Part shown: in pieces, positions 9,778-19,625 of the stretch
Position numbering within the stretch: the stretch's first letter is position 1
How the letters are laid out: each line of letters starts with the position of its first letter
DNA from: Myxosarcina sp. GI1
GTDB taxonomy: Bacteria > Cyanobacteriota > Cyanobacteriia > Cyanobacteriales > Xenococcaceae
DNA length: 42,001 bases
Reading direction: 5' to 3'
NCBI RefSeq assembly: GCF_000756305.1
Contig: NZ_JRFE01000011.1
Coordinates: forward strand, 29,538-71,538
The notes under the pieces: model-generated
Database searches by the model: none
Told to the model about the DNA's origin: nothing
What the model saw: only the letters and a program-made list of their open reading frames with translations
Program-made: the position numbers and the translations under genes

Positions 9778-10239
9778 ATGTCTCCATCGCAAATTATCGA
9801 ACACACAATTTATATTCAAGCTAGTGCTACTGTAACTGAGAACTGTCTGACCGACTTAGAGTTAATGCATCGCTGGCTCAATCCTTTATTGCGGTGCGAA
9901 CCAATAGGTAGCTGGAGTACAGAACAGGGTAGCCTGAGTCGCTTTACTATTAAAATTCCTTGGTTACAGCCCAGTCTTAGAAGTACGATCGTCGAACGGG
10001 AACCAGGCTTAATTGTCTGGGAGTTTAAAGGGTTTTTTAAAGGACGCGATCGCTGGGAATGTCAGCCAACCAAACAAGGTACTATGTTACTCAATCGCTT
10101 TGAATTTACTATCCCCAATCCCATTGTCAGTTGGGGGTTTAATACCTTTGCTGCTAAATTCACCAAAAAAGATATGCAGGCACAGTTACGGCGACTGAAA
10201 AGAGTTGCTGAAGAAGAGTATATTAAGAGCGATAAATAA
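9778..10239 (+). CDS. SRPBCC (polyketide cyclase/START-like) family protein
   Basis: The 153-residue protein has the layout of a small helix-grip SRPBCC domain. It opens with a beta strand (IIEHTIYIQASATV), has a DLELMHRWLNP helix, then alternating strands with an EREPGLIVWEFKGFF segment. A C-terminal amphipathic helix rich in Lys, Arg and Glu follows (about 125-150). The domain forms a hydrophobic ligand pocket; the ligand cannot be read from the sequence. It is probably cytoplasmic, as there is no signal peptide. The gene converges on recJ with only about 50 nt between, filled by a simple AGTAGCAAGTAGCGAG-like repeat. No strong Shine-Dalgarno precedes the ATG. Confidence 0.75.
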   Translation: MSPSQIIEHTIYIQASATVTENCLTDLELMHRWLNPLLRCEPIGSWSTEQGSLSRFTIKIPWLQPSLRSTIVEREPGLIVWEFKGFFKGRDRWECQPTKQGTMLLNRFEFTIPNPIVSWGFNTFAAKFTKKDMQAQLRRLKRVAEEEYIKSDK

Positions 10240-10240
10240 A

Positions 10241-10268
10241 GTAGCAAGTAGCGAGTGGCAAGTAAGAA
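10241..10268. repeat. Simple AAGTAGC/AAGTGGC-type repeat between convergent genes
   Basis: Degenerate tandem copies of an AAGTAGCG-like unit fill the gap between the SRPBCC gene and the 3' end of recJ. It is a low-complexity spacer; I see no terminator hairpin. Confidence 0.45.
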
Positions 10269-10289
10269 ATTTATTTTTACTTTCTAGGT

Positions 10290-12626
10290 TTAGCTGAAAA
10301 TTGATAGCTGACGCTCGATAGTGGATAAAGGGACTTGCTCGAAGTACTGCTGTTGAAATTGCTGTTCGGCGATCGCTAGTTCGAGATTTTGCAACTCTCG
10401 ATCGAGATTACTATCGTTTCGCTCTTGCCAACTAAATCTATAGAGATCTTCAGTTCTTTGATGCTCAAAACCGATCTTTTGCAAAGCTTGCAAACCGATC
10501 TTTAAAGTGCGATCGCTAAGATGTAATTTTTCTTTTAGTTGTTGATGGGTAACTGTCTTTTGGGTACGACTTAAATATTTGGCAATTCCTACCAACTGTT
10601 GCCAAACTTCCCGAGCGTTTATAGTTTGCGGCGCACTATAGCCTAATACTAATTTACTGTCACGGGCGATCGCCTGTCGATATTCGCGCTGTAATTCCGT
10701 CCAGCTTACAGGACAGCGATCGAGAATTTCTGCCGCAGAGTCTAAAATATCTAAAGCCAACATATTGTGGCGGCGATCGATAATTGAATTTGAATTGGCG
10801 GTTGACGGTTCTATAGCTAGCTTCTCAGAGGGCGATCTCACTTCAATTAAACGAACTTCGTAGTGTGGTTCGACTCGGTCACTTTTATAACTGTTAAAGT
10901 CTAGTTCGACGATCGCATCGCAACCTTTGGTTTGAGGAATTTCTTCACGGTAATGCCCCCACCAAACACCAGGAAATCTATAGCTTGTAGAGTCATCGCA
11001 AATTTTAAAAGCAGTTTTAATGTATTTTATTTTCCGACCGCTACTATCTTTTATGTTGCTATTCCAGATGTTGGTAAACCAGCAGTTTTTAATTAGCAAC
11101 CTGGGAACGGGATTACCCATGCCGCAAGGTTCTAATAAACTCAACTCGTCAAATAACTCTTTACCTAGTTCTGCAACCGTAACGGTTAGATCGGCTTCAA
11201 TGTCGGGTAAAGTATCTATTTTGCCCTGTTGCCTTAACTGTTGGTTAATTGCTTCGGTAAATAATGGCAAGTTCTCTAAAGGCAAACTCAATCCTGCCGC
11301 AAAGGGATGTCCGCCAAACCTATGCAGTAAATTTTCTTGAGATTTTACTAGCTGATAGAGATCGATATTGTTTGTCGATCGCGCCGAACCTCGTGCTATT
11401 ATTGTTGCCTCTACAGGATTTTGGTTACTGCTACTTAATAATATTGTTGGACGAGCGTATTCTTGAGCTATTTGTCCTGCAACCAAACCCAAAACCCCAC
11501 CCTGCCATTGAGGATCTTCGAGTACGATAACCGACGTAGTAGACAGATCCAGTCTGGCTAGCTTCTGTTTTACTCCTTCAACTACATCTTGCTGTAAAGC
11601 TTTACGGCGAGCGTTTGCTAGTTCGGTTTCTGAGGCTAACTGCTCGCAACGCTCGCTGTCTCTACTAGTTAATAGTTCGATACAAAAGCTGGCATCACCA
11701 TGAATGCGACTGACGGCATTTATTCTCGGTCCAATGCCAAAAGAAATATCGGTAGGGCGATCGCCAGTACGCCGACACAGTTCTAATAAGCGGGTTACCC
11801 CTGGACGAGTTGCGGTTTTGGGGTTAAGCTGTTGCCGAAGCTTTTCAATTCCTATCTGTGCTAAATAACGGCAGTCTCCTTTTAACTCGACCAAATCGGC
11901 AATTAAGCCAATTGCCACCAAATCTAATAACTGTTCTAAAGGTTGCTGGGGAATTTCAGGTAAGCTTTGATACAGTGCTTCTACAAGTTTGTATGCCACC
12001 GCCACTCCAGAAAGATGATATAGGGAATGGTCTTTAGCCAAATAACGAGGATTAATAATTGCCGTTACTGGGGGGCGCGATTCTGGTAGTGTGTGATGAT
12101 CGGTAACGATAATATCTATATCTAATTCTTTGGCATAGTTTATTTCTGCTATATTAGTGCTTCCCGTATCGCAAGTGACGATTAATCTTGTACCAGAGGC
12201 AGCTAATCTTTCGATACCAGAATTATTTAAACCATGAGATTCTGTCAGTCGATTGGGAATATAGTATTCAAGCTGCATCTCTTGGGGAAAAAACTGTCCC
12301 AAACCATCCCATAAAACGCTAGTAGAAGTAATACCGTCGGCATCAAAATCCCCCCAAATTGATACTTTTTCCTCTGTTTGACGTGCTTGCTGTATACGGG
12401 CGATCGCTCTTGTCATTTCTTCCCCAAACTCGAAGGGAGAGGCAGGTGAATACAAATTTGGATCTAGAAAACCCCATAGATTTTTTAAGTCCTTAATTCC
12501 TCTTTGCCATAATAGCTGCGCTGCGTACTTACCGTCTGAGTTATTAGCGTATGGCTTGACTGCATCGATAAACCACTGAGGTATTTCTACAGACTTAACT
12601 ATTTGCCATGAGGTTTGGTGATTCAT
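10290..12626 (-). CDS. recJ: Single-stranded-DNA-specific exonuclease RecJ
   Basis: RecJ is the 5'-3' single-strand exonuclease used in recombination, mismatch and base-excision repair. The 778-residue protein shows the DHH-phosphoesterase motifs in order: GDFDADG (92-98), the CDTG segment (about 152-155), TDHH (175-178), and a GGHPFAAG motif of the DHHA1 domain near residue 450. An OB-like part follows, then a C-terminal extension of roughly 170 residues rich in Gln, Glu and Leu with helix-turn-helix-like segments (KLHLSDRTLKIGLQAL). The extension makes it longer than the E. coli enzyme (577 residues), as is usual for cyanobacterial RecJ. Its ATG overlaps the stop of the upstream small ORF as ATGA, suggesting translational coupling if that ORF is real. 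Confidence 0.93.
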   Translation of the reverse strand: MNHQTSWQIVKSVEIPQWFIDAVKPYANNSDGKYAAQLLWQRGIKDLKNLWGFLDPNLYSPASPFEFGEEMTRAIARIQQARQTEEKVSIWGDFDADGITSTSVLWDGLGQFFPQEMQLEYYIPNRLTESHGLNNSGIERLAASGTRLIVTCDTGSTNIAEINYAKELDIDIIVTDHHTLPESRPPVTAIINPRYLAKDHSLYHLSGVAVAYKLVEALYQSLPEIPQQPLEQLLDLVAIGLIADLVELKGDCRYLAQIGIEKLRQQLNPKTATRPGVTRLLELCRRTGDRPTDISFGIGPRINAVSRIHGDASFCIELLTSRDSERCEQLASETELANARRKALQQDVVEGVKQKLARLDLSTTSVIVLEDPQWQGGVLGLVAGQIAQEYARPTILLSSSNQNPVEATIIARGSARSTNNIDLYQLVKSQENLLHRFGGHPFAAGLSLPLENLPLFTEAINQQLRQQGKIDTLPDIEADLTVTVAELGKELFDELSLLEPCGMGNPVPRLLIKNCWFTNIWNSNIKDSSGRKIKYIKTAFKICDDSTSYRFPGVWWGHYREEIPQTKGCDAIVELDFNSYKSDRVEPHYEVRLIEVRSPSEKLAIEPSTANSNSIIDRRHNMLALDILDSAAEILDRCPVSWTELQREYRQAIARDSKLVLGYSAPQTINAREVWQQLVGIAKYLSRTQKTVTHQQLKEKLHLSDRTLKIGLQALQKIGFEHQRTEDLYRFSWQERNDSNLDRELQNLELAIAEQQFQQQYFEQVPLSTIERQLSIFS

Positions 12627-12895
12627 TTACAATAACTTAAAGCTTCTGGCGAATCGTAACTCAATTTTACAGCTTTCAATTGTACAGAACTCATTTTTAA
12701 TTTGCTATAAATAGCAATTCTCAACGAAAAGAGAGAAATTTTATTTTCTGTCTTGGCGCGCGTTCCTAATTCTGCCTGCTTTAAGGAAACCTCTAACTCT
12801 TGTAACGGAACTTTTGCTGAGTGCGAGGTCGCACCGCTATTCTCTTTACCGAACATGTGGTTTCTTCGATTGAGAAAACAATAATGTAGTAACAC
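12623..12895 (-). CDS. Small hypothetical protein, ATGA-coupled to recJ
   Basis: A 90-codon ORF; a start at the internal Met14 (MFGKENS) would give 77 residues. I do not recognise the family. It is Lys/Ser/Leu-rich with one amphipathic stretch (KISLFSLRIAIYSKLKMSS). The stop codon overlaps the recJ start in an ATGA tetranucleotide, which favours a real operon gene. Against it, the N-terminal part crosses GTGCGACCTCGC, a motif seen in cyanobacterial dispersed repeats, and no Shine-Dalgarno is obvious. Confidence 0.4.
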   Translation of the reverse strand: MLLHYCFLNRRNHMFGKENSGATSHSAKVPLQELEVSLKQAELGTRAKTENKISLFSLRIAIYSKLKMSSVQLKAVKLSYDSPEALSYCK

Positions 12896-13447
12896 GTCGA
12901 GTAATTACAATTTTAGTTAACAGCAAATTTATATAAATTGAGATTTTTCTAACATCTCATAATATTAAATATGAGTTTTTCATTGTTTACTAATTATTTC
13001 GTCAGCTTATGTAAAGATAACATGAAGCTAATATGTTTTTTTCAAAAAGTTTTTGTTATTGTGTTGTTTTTATGTTTTTAGCTCTTAACAATCCTCAATT
13101 CCAGTGTTAGTATGTGATTGAGCTAGATAAACTGTCTAAACTCAACAACAAATATTTATAGTTGTAGTCGTATTTACACTTAAATATTTATTTTTGATTT
13201 CAATAAAAGTAATCTAGTATCAAAATTTCATTAATTTTCTACTCTCTTACACACTGTTCGCGATTTTGACTGTCTCATGAAAATGCTCGGATTATTGTTT
13301 TTTATTCCCCAACTTCTTTATTTAGTAGGTGCTTTTCCTCGTATAGTAGTATTCAATCAGTTGTTGCACTTACTAATAAGCTATTTAGTATTTTAATATA
13401 CAATTAGGCTTTGTATTTGTAAAAAATACTACACCTAAATTATTGAT

Positions 13448-13489
13448 AAAAACCTGGCTATAATCTTGATTGCAATAGCCAGGTTTTTT
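13448..13489. terminator. Strong hairpin terminator, usable in both directions
   Basis: A perfect 11-bp stem (AACCTGGCTAT with ATAGCCAGGTT, 13-nt loop) is flanked by an A-run on one side and a T-run on the other. It therefore ends with a U-run on either strand. The nearest upstream candidate on the minus strand is the 38-codon ORF at 13516-13632, so it probably terminates that transcript; no plus-strand gene feeds it clearly. Confidence 0.75.
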
Positions 13490-13515
13490 GTTTTGATGAT
13501 AAACTTCAATCGAGA

Positions 13516-13632
13516 CTAAGCAAGAGATAGAGCGCGAGATGCACCACCCAATGTGAAACCTAAATAATTGAAGTAGGAAACACCAAAGATAGAATCTAAC
13601 AGATTAAGGGGGGTATATCCCAAAATAAACAT
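13516..13632 (-). CDS. Possible 38-residue small protein, terminated by the adjacent hairpin
   Basis: ATG at 13632 to TAG at 13516 encodes 38 residues with balanced, protein-like composition. It starts MFILGYTPLNLL, continues through DSIFGVSYFNYLG and ends FTLGGASRALSLA. I do not recognise it. Support: the 3' end lies 27 nt before a strong terminator, and the hydrophobic and aromatic residues are regularly spaced, as in a small membrane-associated peptide. It diverges from gyrB, whose start is about 110 nt away. Ribosome binding is weak (GAAAAG directly before the ATG). It could instead be the surviving C-terminus of a decayed gene. Confidence 0.35.
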   Translation of the reverse strand: MFILGYTPLNLLDSIFGVSYFNYLGFTLGGASRALSLA

Positions 13633-13694
13633 CTTTTCAGAATAGTCTAAGGCGGTCTATAAAGCTTTTATGTTAAAATTTTTGAGTATTTTAT

Positions 13695-13700
13695 TATAAT
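13695..13700 (+). promoter_or_regulatory. Candidate -10 element for gyrB
   Basis: A perfect TATAAT lies 42 nt upstream of the gyrB ATG. No good -35 is visible at 17-nt spacing, so the assignment rests on the -10 alone. Confidence 0.3.
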
Positions 13701-13720
13701 GTGACAAAAATCGAGCTTAG

Positions 13721-15670
<1,950 letters not shown>

Positions 15671-15819
15671 TGTGTGTCGGTTTAAGCATATCGTGAAATA
15701 TTAAACTAAAACGTGAAATATTTAAGCATATGCTGAAACTTATTTACTCATAAGCTTAAAATGTTTTTACGCAATTTTTCCCACCGCAGAAGTGAGGTAT
15801 CTAACTGGCGATCGTGAGG

Positions 15820-15870
15820 TCGCGACTAGCAACGCAGCCTGCGCCAGCAGGCTGCGTTACTAATAAAGCG
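15820..15870. repeat. Perfect 12-bp inverted repeat downstream of gyrB
   Basis: AACGCAGCCTGC (15831-15842) and GCAGGCTGCGTT (15847-15858) are exact inverted copies around a GCCA loop. They sit next to GATCGTGAGGTCGCG, a motif common in cyanobacterial repeats. There is no U-run, so it is probably a dispersed palindromic repeat, though it could act as the gyrB 3' hairpin. Between it and the gyrB stop lie near-repeats of CGTGAAATATT (15692-15722). Confidence 0.6.
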
Positions 15871-15960
15871 ATCGGACACAATACTGAATAAATGGATGAA
15901 GCAACATTGAAAGCGTTTAAGTTATCAACATTGTTCAATCAAATTGTGATTGTACAGGTA

Positions 15961-16404
15961 CTAAATACGAATTAATTTGGCTTTAGAATATTTAGTTGTT
16001 AATTGTTCCCACTGCACATAAACTACATCGAGAAACGGTAGAACTAATCTAGCCGATAAACTAAGTTCTTTAACTCTAGTAAAAGATTCGACAAAAACCG
16101 TTTTAGTGCCAGCTAACTTTGCCAAAATGATGAAAGGAACAGACACACCAGCACCAGTAGTTAAAACTAACTGAGGACGTTCTTGCCAAATAACTTGCCA
16201 GGCTAGGATAAAATTGCGTATTAAATTAGGTACATTGCGATTGGTAGGACTATAAGCCCAATAGACTTTTTTATCTTTTAAAATTAGTTCGGTAGAATCC
16301 GTGCGGAAAGTTACCCAGCAACAATCGTGTTTTCTCCAGAAATAAGATAATTTTTGTATTGCTTGAAAGTGACCGCCTGTAGAACTAATAAGTAAAATTT
16401 TCAT
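15961..16404 (-). CDS. Alg14/PssD/Cps14F-like glycosyltransferase subunit
   Basis: The 147-residue protein starts MKILLISSTGGHFQAI, the N-terminal Rossmann motif (SSxGGH) of the Alg14/PssD/Cps14F family. A middle part contains TGAGVSVPF, and the C-terminal VESFTRVKELSLSARLVLP is typical of the family. In this family the protein is the membrane-anchoring or acceptor half of a two-part glycosyltransferase for exopolysaccharide or lipid-linked sugars; the partner (PssE/Cps14G/Alg13-like) carries the nucleotide-sugar site. No partner gene is adjacent: the neighbours are gyrB on the other strand and a response regulator. The length is normal for the subunit. The substrate sugar cannot be inferred. 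A GT2 glycosyltransferase on the same strand upstream suggests a small cell-surface glycan locus. Confidence 0.8.
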   Translation of the reverse strand: MKILLISSTGGHFQAIQKLSYFWRKHDCCWVTFRTDSTELILKDKKVYWAYSPTNRNVPNLIRNFILAWQVIWQERPQLVLTTGAGVSVPFIILAKLAGTKTVFVESFTRVKELSLSARLVLPFLDVVYVQWEQLTTKYSKAKLIRI

Positions 16405-16585
16405 GTTTGTCTCTTTGTTTGATTCCCGATTGCTTTTAGTGTCTCTCGCTGCTGTGTGCGATCGTGTTCGTTAAAATGTTTGACTTATGAAAATTATGTA
16501 TAACTTTTGCTACAAAAATAGCAAACCTTACGTTAGTAGAAGACGCAAGGGAATGCTTGTCAAGACAGAGTTAAATTTAATTATT

Positions 16586-17119
16586 TTAGATTCTAGGAAG
16601 GCTTAAACTTAATGTTTTTTGCATTTTGCCTTGAGTTTTGTTGAGATGACAGTGGACTGTATCATCCAATTTTTCTTTGAGGGAGTTAATTTCTGCAAAT
16701 TGTTCTTTTAGTTGATTGCTTTTGGAGTGATTGAGAGTAAGTTTTTTGATCTTTTGAGGTAAACTAGCCCAGTCTAAAGGTTTGACTAAATAGTCAGTAA
16801 TTCCTACATCAAAACTACGATAGAGAGAATCGCGATCGCTTAGAGCGGTCATCATAAAAATTGGCGGACAATAGATACCAAAAATACTTTTAAGTTTGAG
16901 CGCGCAAGCAAAACCATCCATACCAGGCATTACAGCATCGAGTAAAATTAAATCGGGTTTTTGTTGCTGACAAATACTCAAACAGGCTTCTGCACTATCG
17001 GCTTCTAAAACAGAATAACCTTGAAGATCCAAAATTCCAGCAGCAGTCATACGGATGCTAGCATCATCATCAACAATAAGAATTAGTTGGTTTAAAGCGT
17101 TAGTGTTGTTATTGGACAT
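16586..17119 (-). CDS. Response regulator with a REC domain and C-terminal coiled coil
   Basis: A receiver domain spans about residues 12-130. The acidic pocket is VDDD, the phosphoacceptor Asp61 lies in LLDAVMPGMDG, a Thr/Ser switch lies in MMTALS, and the conserved Lys lies in YLVKPLDW. The remaining about 45 residues (NQLKEQFAEINSLKEKL) look coiled-coil, with no DNA-binding or enzyme output domain. It should work by protein-protein contact. Its REC domain closely resembles that of the REC-GAF regulator at 25919-26836 (shared LILLDAVMP and DYxxKPxxW), so the two may be duplicates or act with the same kinase. No kinase gene lies directly beside it. Confidence 0.85.
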   Translation of the reverse strand: MSNNNTNALNQLILIVDDDASIRMTAAGILDLQGYSVLEADSAEACLSICQQQKPDLILLDAVMPGMDGFACALKLKSIFGIYCPPIFMMTALSDRDSLYRSFDVGITDYLVKPLDWASLPQKIKKLTLNHSKSNQLKEQFAEINSLKEKLDDTVHCHLNKTQGKMQKTLSLSLPRI

Positions 17120-17254
17120 GGTTTGAATTTCTCCAGGTAAAAATTATATTTTGCAGAACTAAACTAAATTTCAGGTTCGATTGTTTTTAGTATTACTTAT
17201 TGACTTATAAGATCGCGTCGGTTTTGTTGTCTGAGTTGTGTATAACTTTGAGCA

Positions 17255-18289
17255 TTAAACGTACTTAACTGCAAAGCGATCGCGCAAGATATGAAGTTGA
17301 TGAACGATTCCAGTTAATTTTAGAGCTAAATTCTCGCAGCCTCGATAGAAAGATAGAGGTAAAAGTTTAAGCAAGTAGGCAGCAAATAAGGTTTGTAAAG
17401 TGCGATTGGGTTCGCCTAAAACAATTTGCCAGTGCGTAGCTAAAGCACGATGGGTTAACTTGACTGCCATGTCGCCATTTTTGAGTCGTACTGCCCGCCG
17501 AGCGAGATAGCGAAGTTGATAGGCTCTAGCAGGATTTTCCCAGGCAGCGAGTAGTTGGGGAGAGCGATCGCGATGCTTGGTAATCATTTGCTCCCAAGAA
17601 TCGAACTGTTTGAACAGATTGGCAGAAAGTCCCTCACCGTTGACGCGATAGAGAGTTAGAGCTTCGGGAAGACCTTCAATTTTCCAAGAAGTTTCTGCTG
17701 CAATTCTCAACCAGCATTCAATATCTTCTGACTGACGAAAGTTTTCATCGAAGTAAAAGTTTTCTACTTCTCCATGTAGATTATCTTGAAAACAAATTTC
17801 CTCAAACACTTCCCGACGAATTACTGGTGCAGAACCATTGCCAACGGGATTGCGACAGAGAAGGTGAGAAGGAGTAATATTTTGTAATTTGGGCATTTGG
17901 TAAATACCTAACGACTGTCCCTGACTGTCGATAAATTCAGAACGGCTAAAACTTACTCCCACTTGAGGCAAAGATTCTAAATGTTTTACGTGTCGTGCTA
18001 GTTTTTCGGGTAGCCAAAGATCGTCTGAGTCGAGAAAAGCTAAATAGTTACCTTGAGCGTGGCGAATTCCAGTATTTCTCGCTCCCGCTAAACCGCGATT
18101 TTTTTGACTAATGATTTTAATTCGAGGATCGCTATAGCCTTGGCAGATTTCCACGCTGCGATCGGGTGATTCATCGTCGATAATTAATAGTTCAAAATGA
18201 GGATAGGTTTGATTTAAAACCGAGTTAATAGTTTGGGCGATATAGTTTTCGACATTGTAAACGGGAACGATTACCGAAACTAGCTTCAT
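17255..18289 (-). CDS. Family 2 glycosyltransferase
   Basis: The 344-residue protein begins VSVIVPVYNVENYI, the GT-A fold start. The expected DDESPD stretch follows, then RGLAGARNTGI and the metal-binding DSD (residues 87-89, FLDSDDLW). The acceptor half includes WLRIAAE and a C-terminal helical extension of about 90 residues. GT2 enzymes transfer a sugar from a nucleotide-sugar with inversion. The likely job is a polysaccharide or glycolipid, fitting the Alg14-like subunit nearby on the same strand. No membrane segment is obvious. The donor is unknown. It is the last intact gene before the Tn554-like element. Confidence 0.88.
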   Translation of the reverse strand: MKLVSVIVPVYNVENYIAQTINSVLNQTYPHFELLIIDDESPDRSVEICQGYSDPRIKIISQKNRGLAGARNTGIRHAQGNYLAFLDSDDLWLPEKLARHVKHLESLPQVGVSFSRSEFIDSQGQSLGIYQMPKLQNITPSHLLCRNPVGNGSAPVIRREVFEEICFQDNLHGEVENFYFDENFRQSEDIECWLRIAAETSWKIEGLPEALTLYRVNGEGLSANLFKQFDSWEQMITKHRDRSPQLLAAWENPARAYQLRYLARRAVRLKNGDMAVKLTHRALATHWQIVLGEPNRTLQTLFAAYLLKLLPLSFYRGCENLALKLTGIVHQLHILRDRFAVKYV

Positions 18290-18635
18290 TGTGCTACCTC
18301 AATATTTAAATTTGCGATTAAATACAGTATTGCTGCCTTATGTTTGCGATCGCGTCAGCGTTAAATTGCATTTGGTATAAGTTTTTGTATAACTTTTAGA
18401 AAATGTTGGAGTTTTTAGTTTTTCGCTCTAGTGGTCTGCCCATTAATTAATGATGGGTAATATTTTCCCAATCCCTTAGTCCTCTTAGTCAGACGCTGGA
18501 GCGTCTCGCCTTGCCCTTGGCAAGTCGGCAGCCTCCAGTTATCTCGTCTATAACCTACACAACACAAGCCAGATAAAGGGTTAATGTTGTGTATGGCTTC
18601 TACAACAAGATTGTGATTCACAGGGCGATCGGTAG
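18290..18635. other. Spacer between the GT2 gene and the transposon module; probable element left end
   Basis: This 346-nt region has no credible gene. It carries repeat-like DNA: GACGCTGGAGCGTC near 18492-18505, the CCTTGCC/GGCAAG hairpin near 18509-18525, and an 18-nt motif (18528-18545) whose inverted near-copy lies at the far side of the recombinase genes. An 86-codon ORF here is composed of this repeat material and was not called. Confidence 0.5.
18528..18545 (+). repeat. Left copy of an imperfect inverted repeat flanking the recombinase module
   Basis: GCAGCCTCCAGTTATCTC here matches the reverse strand of 22273-22290 at 16 of 18 positions, the two mismatches being adjacent. By a rough estimate the pairing is unlikely by chance in the short flanks compared. 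It could be a recombinase binding site at the element ends. Confidence 0.45.
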
Positions 18636-19625
18636 CTAACGTCCATTTCTTTGCTGTAAATATTCTAACGTCCATCCTTTTTCAATCATCTTTTCTAGAG
18701 GTGTCCAGTCGCCAGTAGTTTCTAGCACTTGGATGCCTTTTTTAGTGCTTTGACTAGCTCGAACAATACCTTGTTCTTTTGCTAGATTAAACCACTCTGA
18801 AAAGGTATCGTTGATTTGACTAAGTTGTCTATCTTCTTCAGTTAGATTGGGTATCCAATTTTCTTCTAATGCCGTTCTTAATAATCCAGCTTTTGATTTA
18901 ACTTTTTTGTCAGTAGATAAATATTCTTCTACTGCCCCGATAGCATTATCTACTTGCTGTTGAGTTTTAGTGATAATAATTTTCTTCAATGTAGCGTTGA
19001 GTCTGACACCTAGCTCTGACAACTTAGTTCTTAGTTCATCACTAATTTCCTGTAACTTATCCGACTGTTTTATTTTGGAAGTAATAGAAGTAACCTTGGG
19101 ATTATTTTCTACTAGCTGTGATTTACAGTTATCTAACCTGCTTCTAGTTTTTGCAAGCTCTGATTTTAATTGCTTTATTTCTTCAGCTTGTCTAGCAGTT
19201 TGATTATTAACACGGTCGAACAAATCTAGCTTGATACCAATTTGGTATAACTCGCCAGTCATCTTTTCATTTTGCTTTTTTAGCTCTTTCTTTTCCCACT
19301 CTAGGTTGTTAATACGTTCTCGTAGCTGCTTAATAATTACCTGCTTGGATTTTTCTGAAGCGGTTTGAGGTCTAGTTAACTTCCTGGCGTGTTTTAGCTG
19401 TTGGTCGCGAATATCTTGAATGCGCTCTTTTAGTTCGTCATATTTGTAGAGATAGCTGACGCTTACGTTAGCAATTCTAGCAACTGCACCAAAAGAAATT
19501 CTTTCGTTATTCTGTAACAGTTTAGATATAGCTTTTTCGGTGCGGTCGAAACAATCTTGTTTTCTCTGCTGCTGAACTGCATCTAACCTAGCTACTCTCT
19601 GCTCCTTACCATTCATTTTACTCAT
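18636..19625 (-). CDS. TnpC-like transposition accessory protein (DUF6262-like)
   Basis: Third gene of the Tn554-like module. The N-terminal part (about 20-70) has a helix-turn-helix-like stretch (ISFGAVARIANVSVSYLYK). It is followed by long heptad-rich coiled coils (about 85-200: INNLEWEKKELKKQNEKM and so on) and a helical C-terminus. TnpC-type proteins assist the two recombinases and influence orientation or frequency of transposition (known for Tn554). I place the start at the ATG at 19625 (MSKMNGKEQ), which overlaps the upstream TAA stop and follows a GGAGG. A longer form would start at 19640, and ATG 19616 is also possible. Staphylococcal TnpC is much shorter (about 125 residues), so this is the long cyanobacterial-type version. 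Confidence 0.72.
   Translation of the reverse strand: MSKMNGKEQRVARLDAVQQQRKQDCFDRTEKAISKLLQNNERISFGAVARIANVSVSYLYKYDELKERIQDIRDQQLKHARKLTRPQTASEKSKQVIIKQLRERINNLEWEKKELKKQNEKMTGELYQIGIKLDLFDRVNNQTARQAEEIKQLKSELAKTRSRLDNCKSQLVENNPKVTSITSKIKQSDKLQEISDELRTKLSELGVRLNATLKKIIITKTQQQVDNAIGAVEEYLSTDKKVKSKAGLLRTALEENWIPNLTEEDRQLSQINDTFSEWFNLAKEQGIVRASQSTKKGIQVLETTGDWTPLEKMIEKGWTLEYLQQRNGR

Noticed and set aside
13277-13396. 39-codon hydrophobic plus-strand ORF (MKMLGLLFFIPQ...)
   Set aside because: No Shine-Dalgarno, very AT-rich surroundings where Leu/Phe/Ile codons arise by chance; kept only as a remark.
18415-18675. 86-codon minus-strand ORF overlapping the TnpC-like gene
   Set aside because: It consists of repeat-like DNA (GACGCTGGAGCGTC, CCTTGCC/GGCAAG), overlaps the 3' end of a better gene and has no family features.
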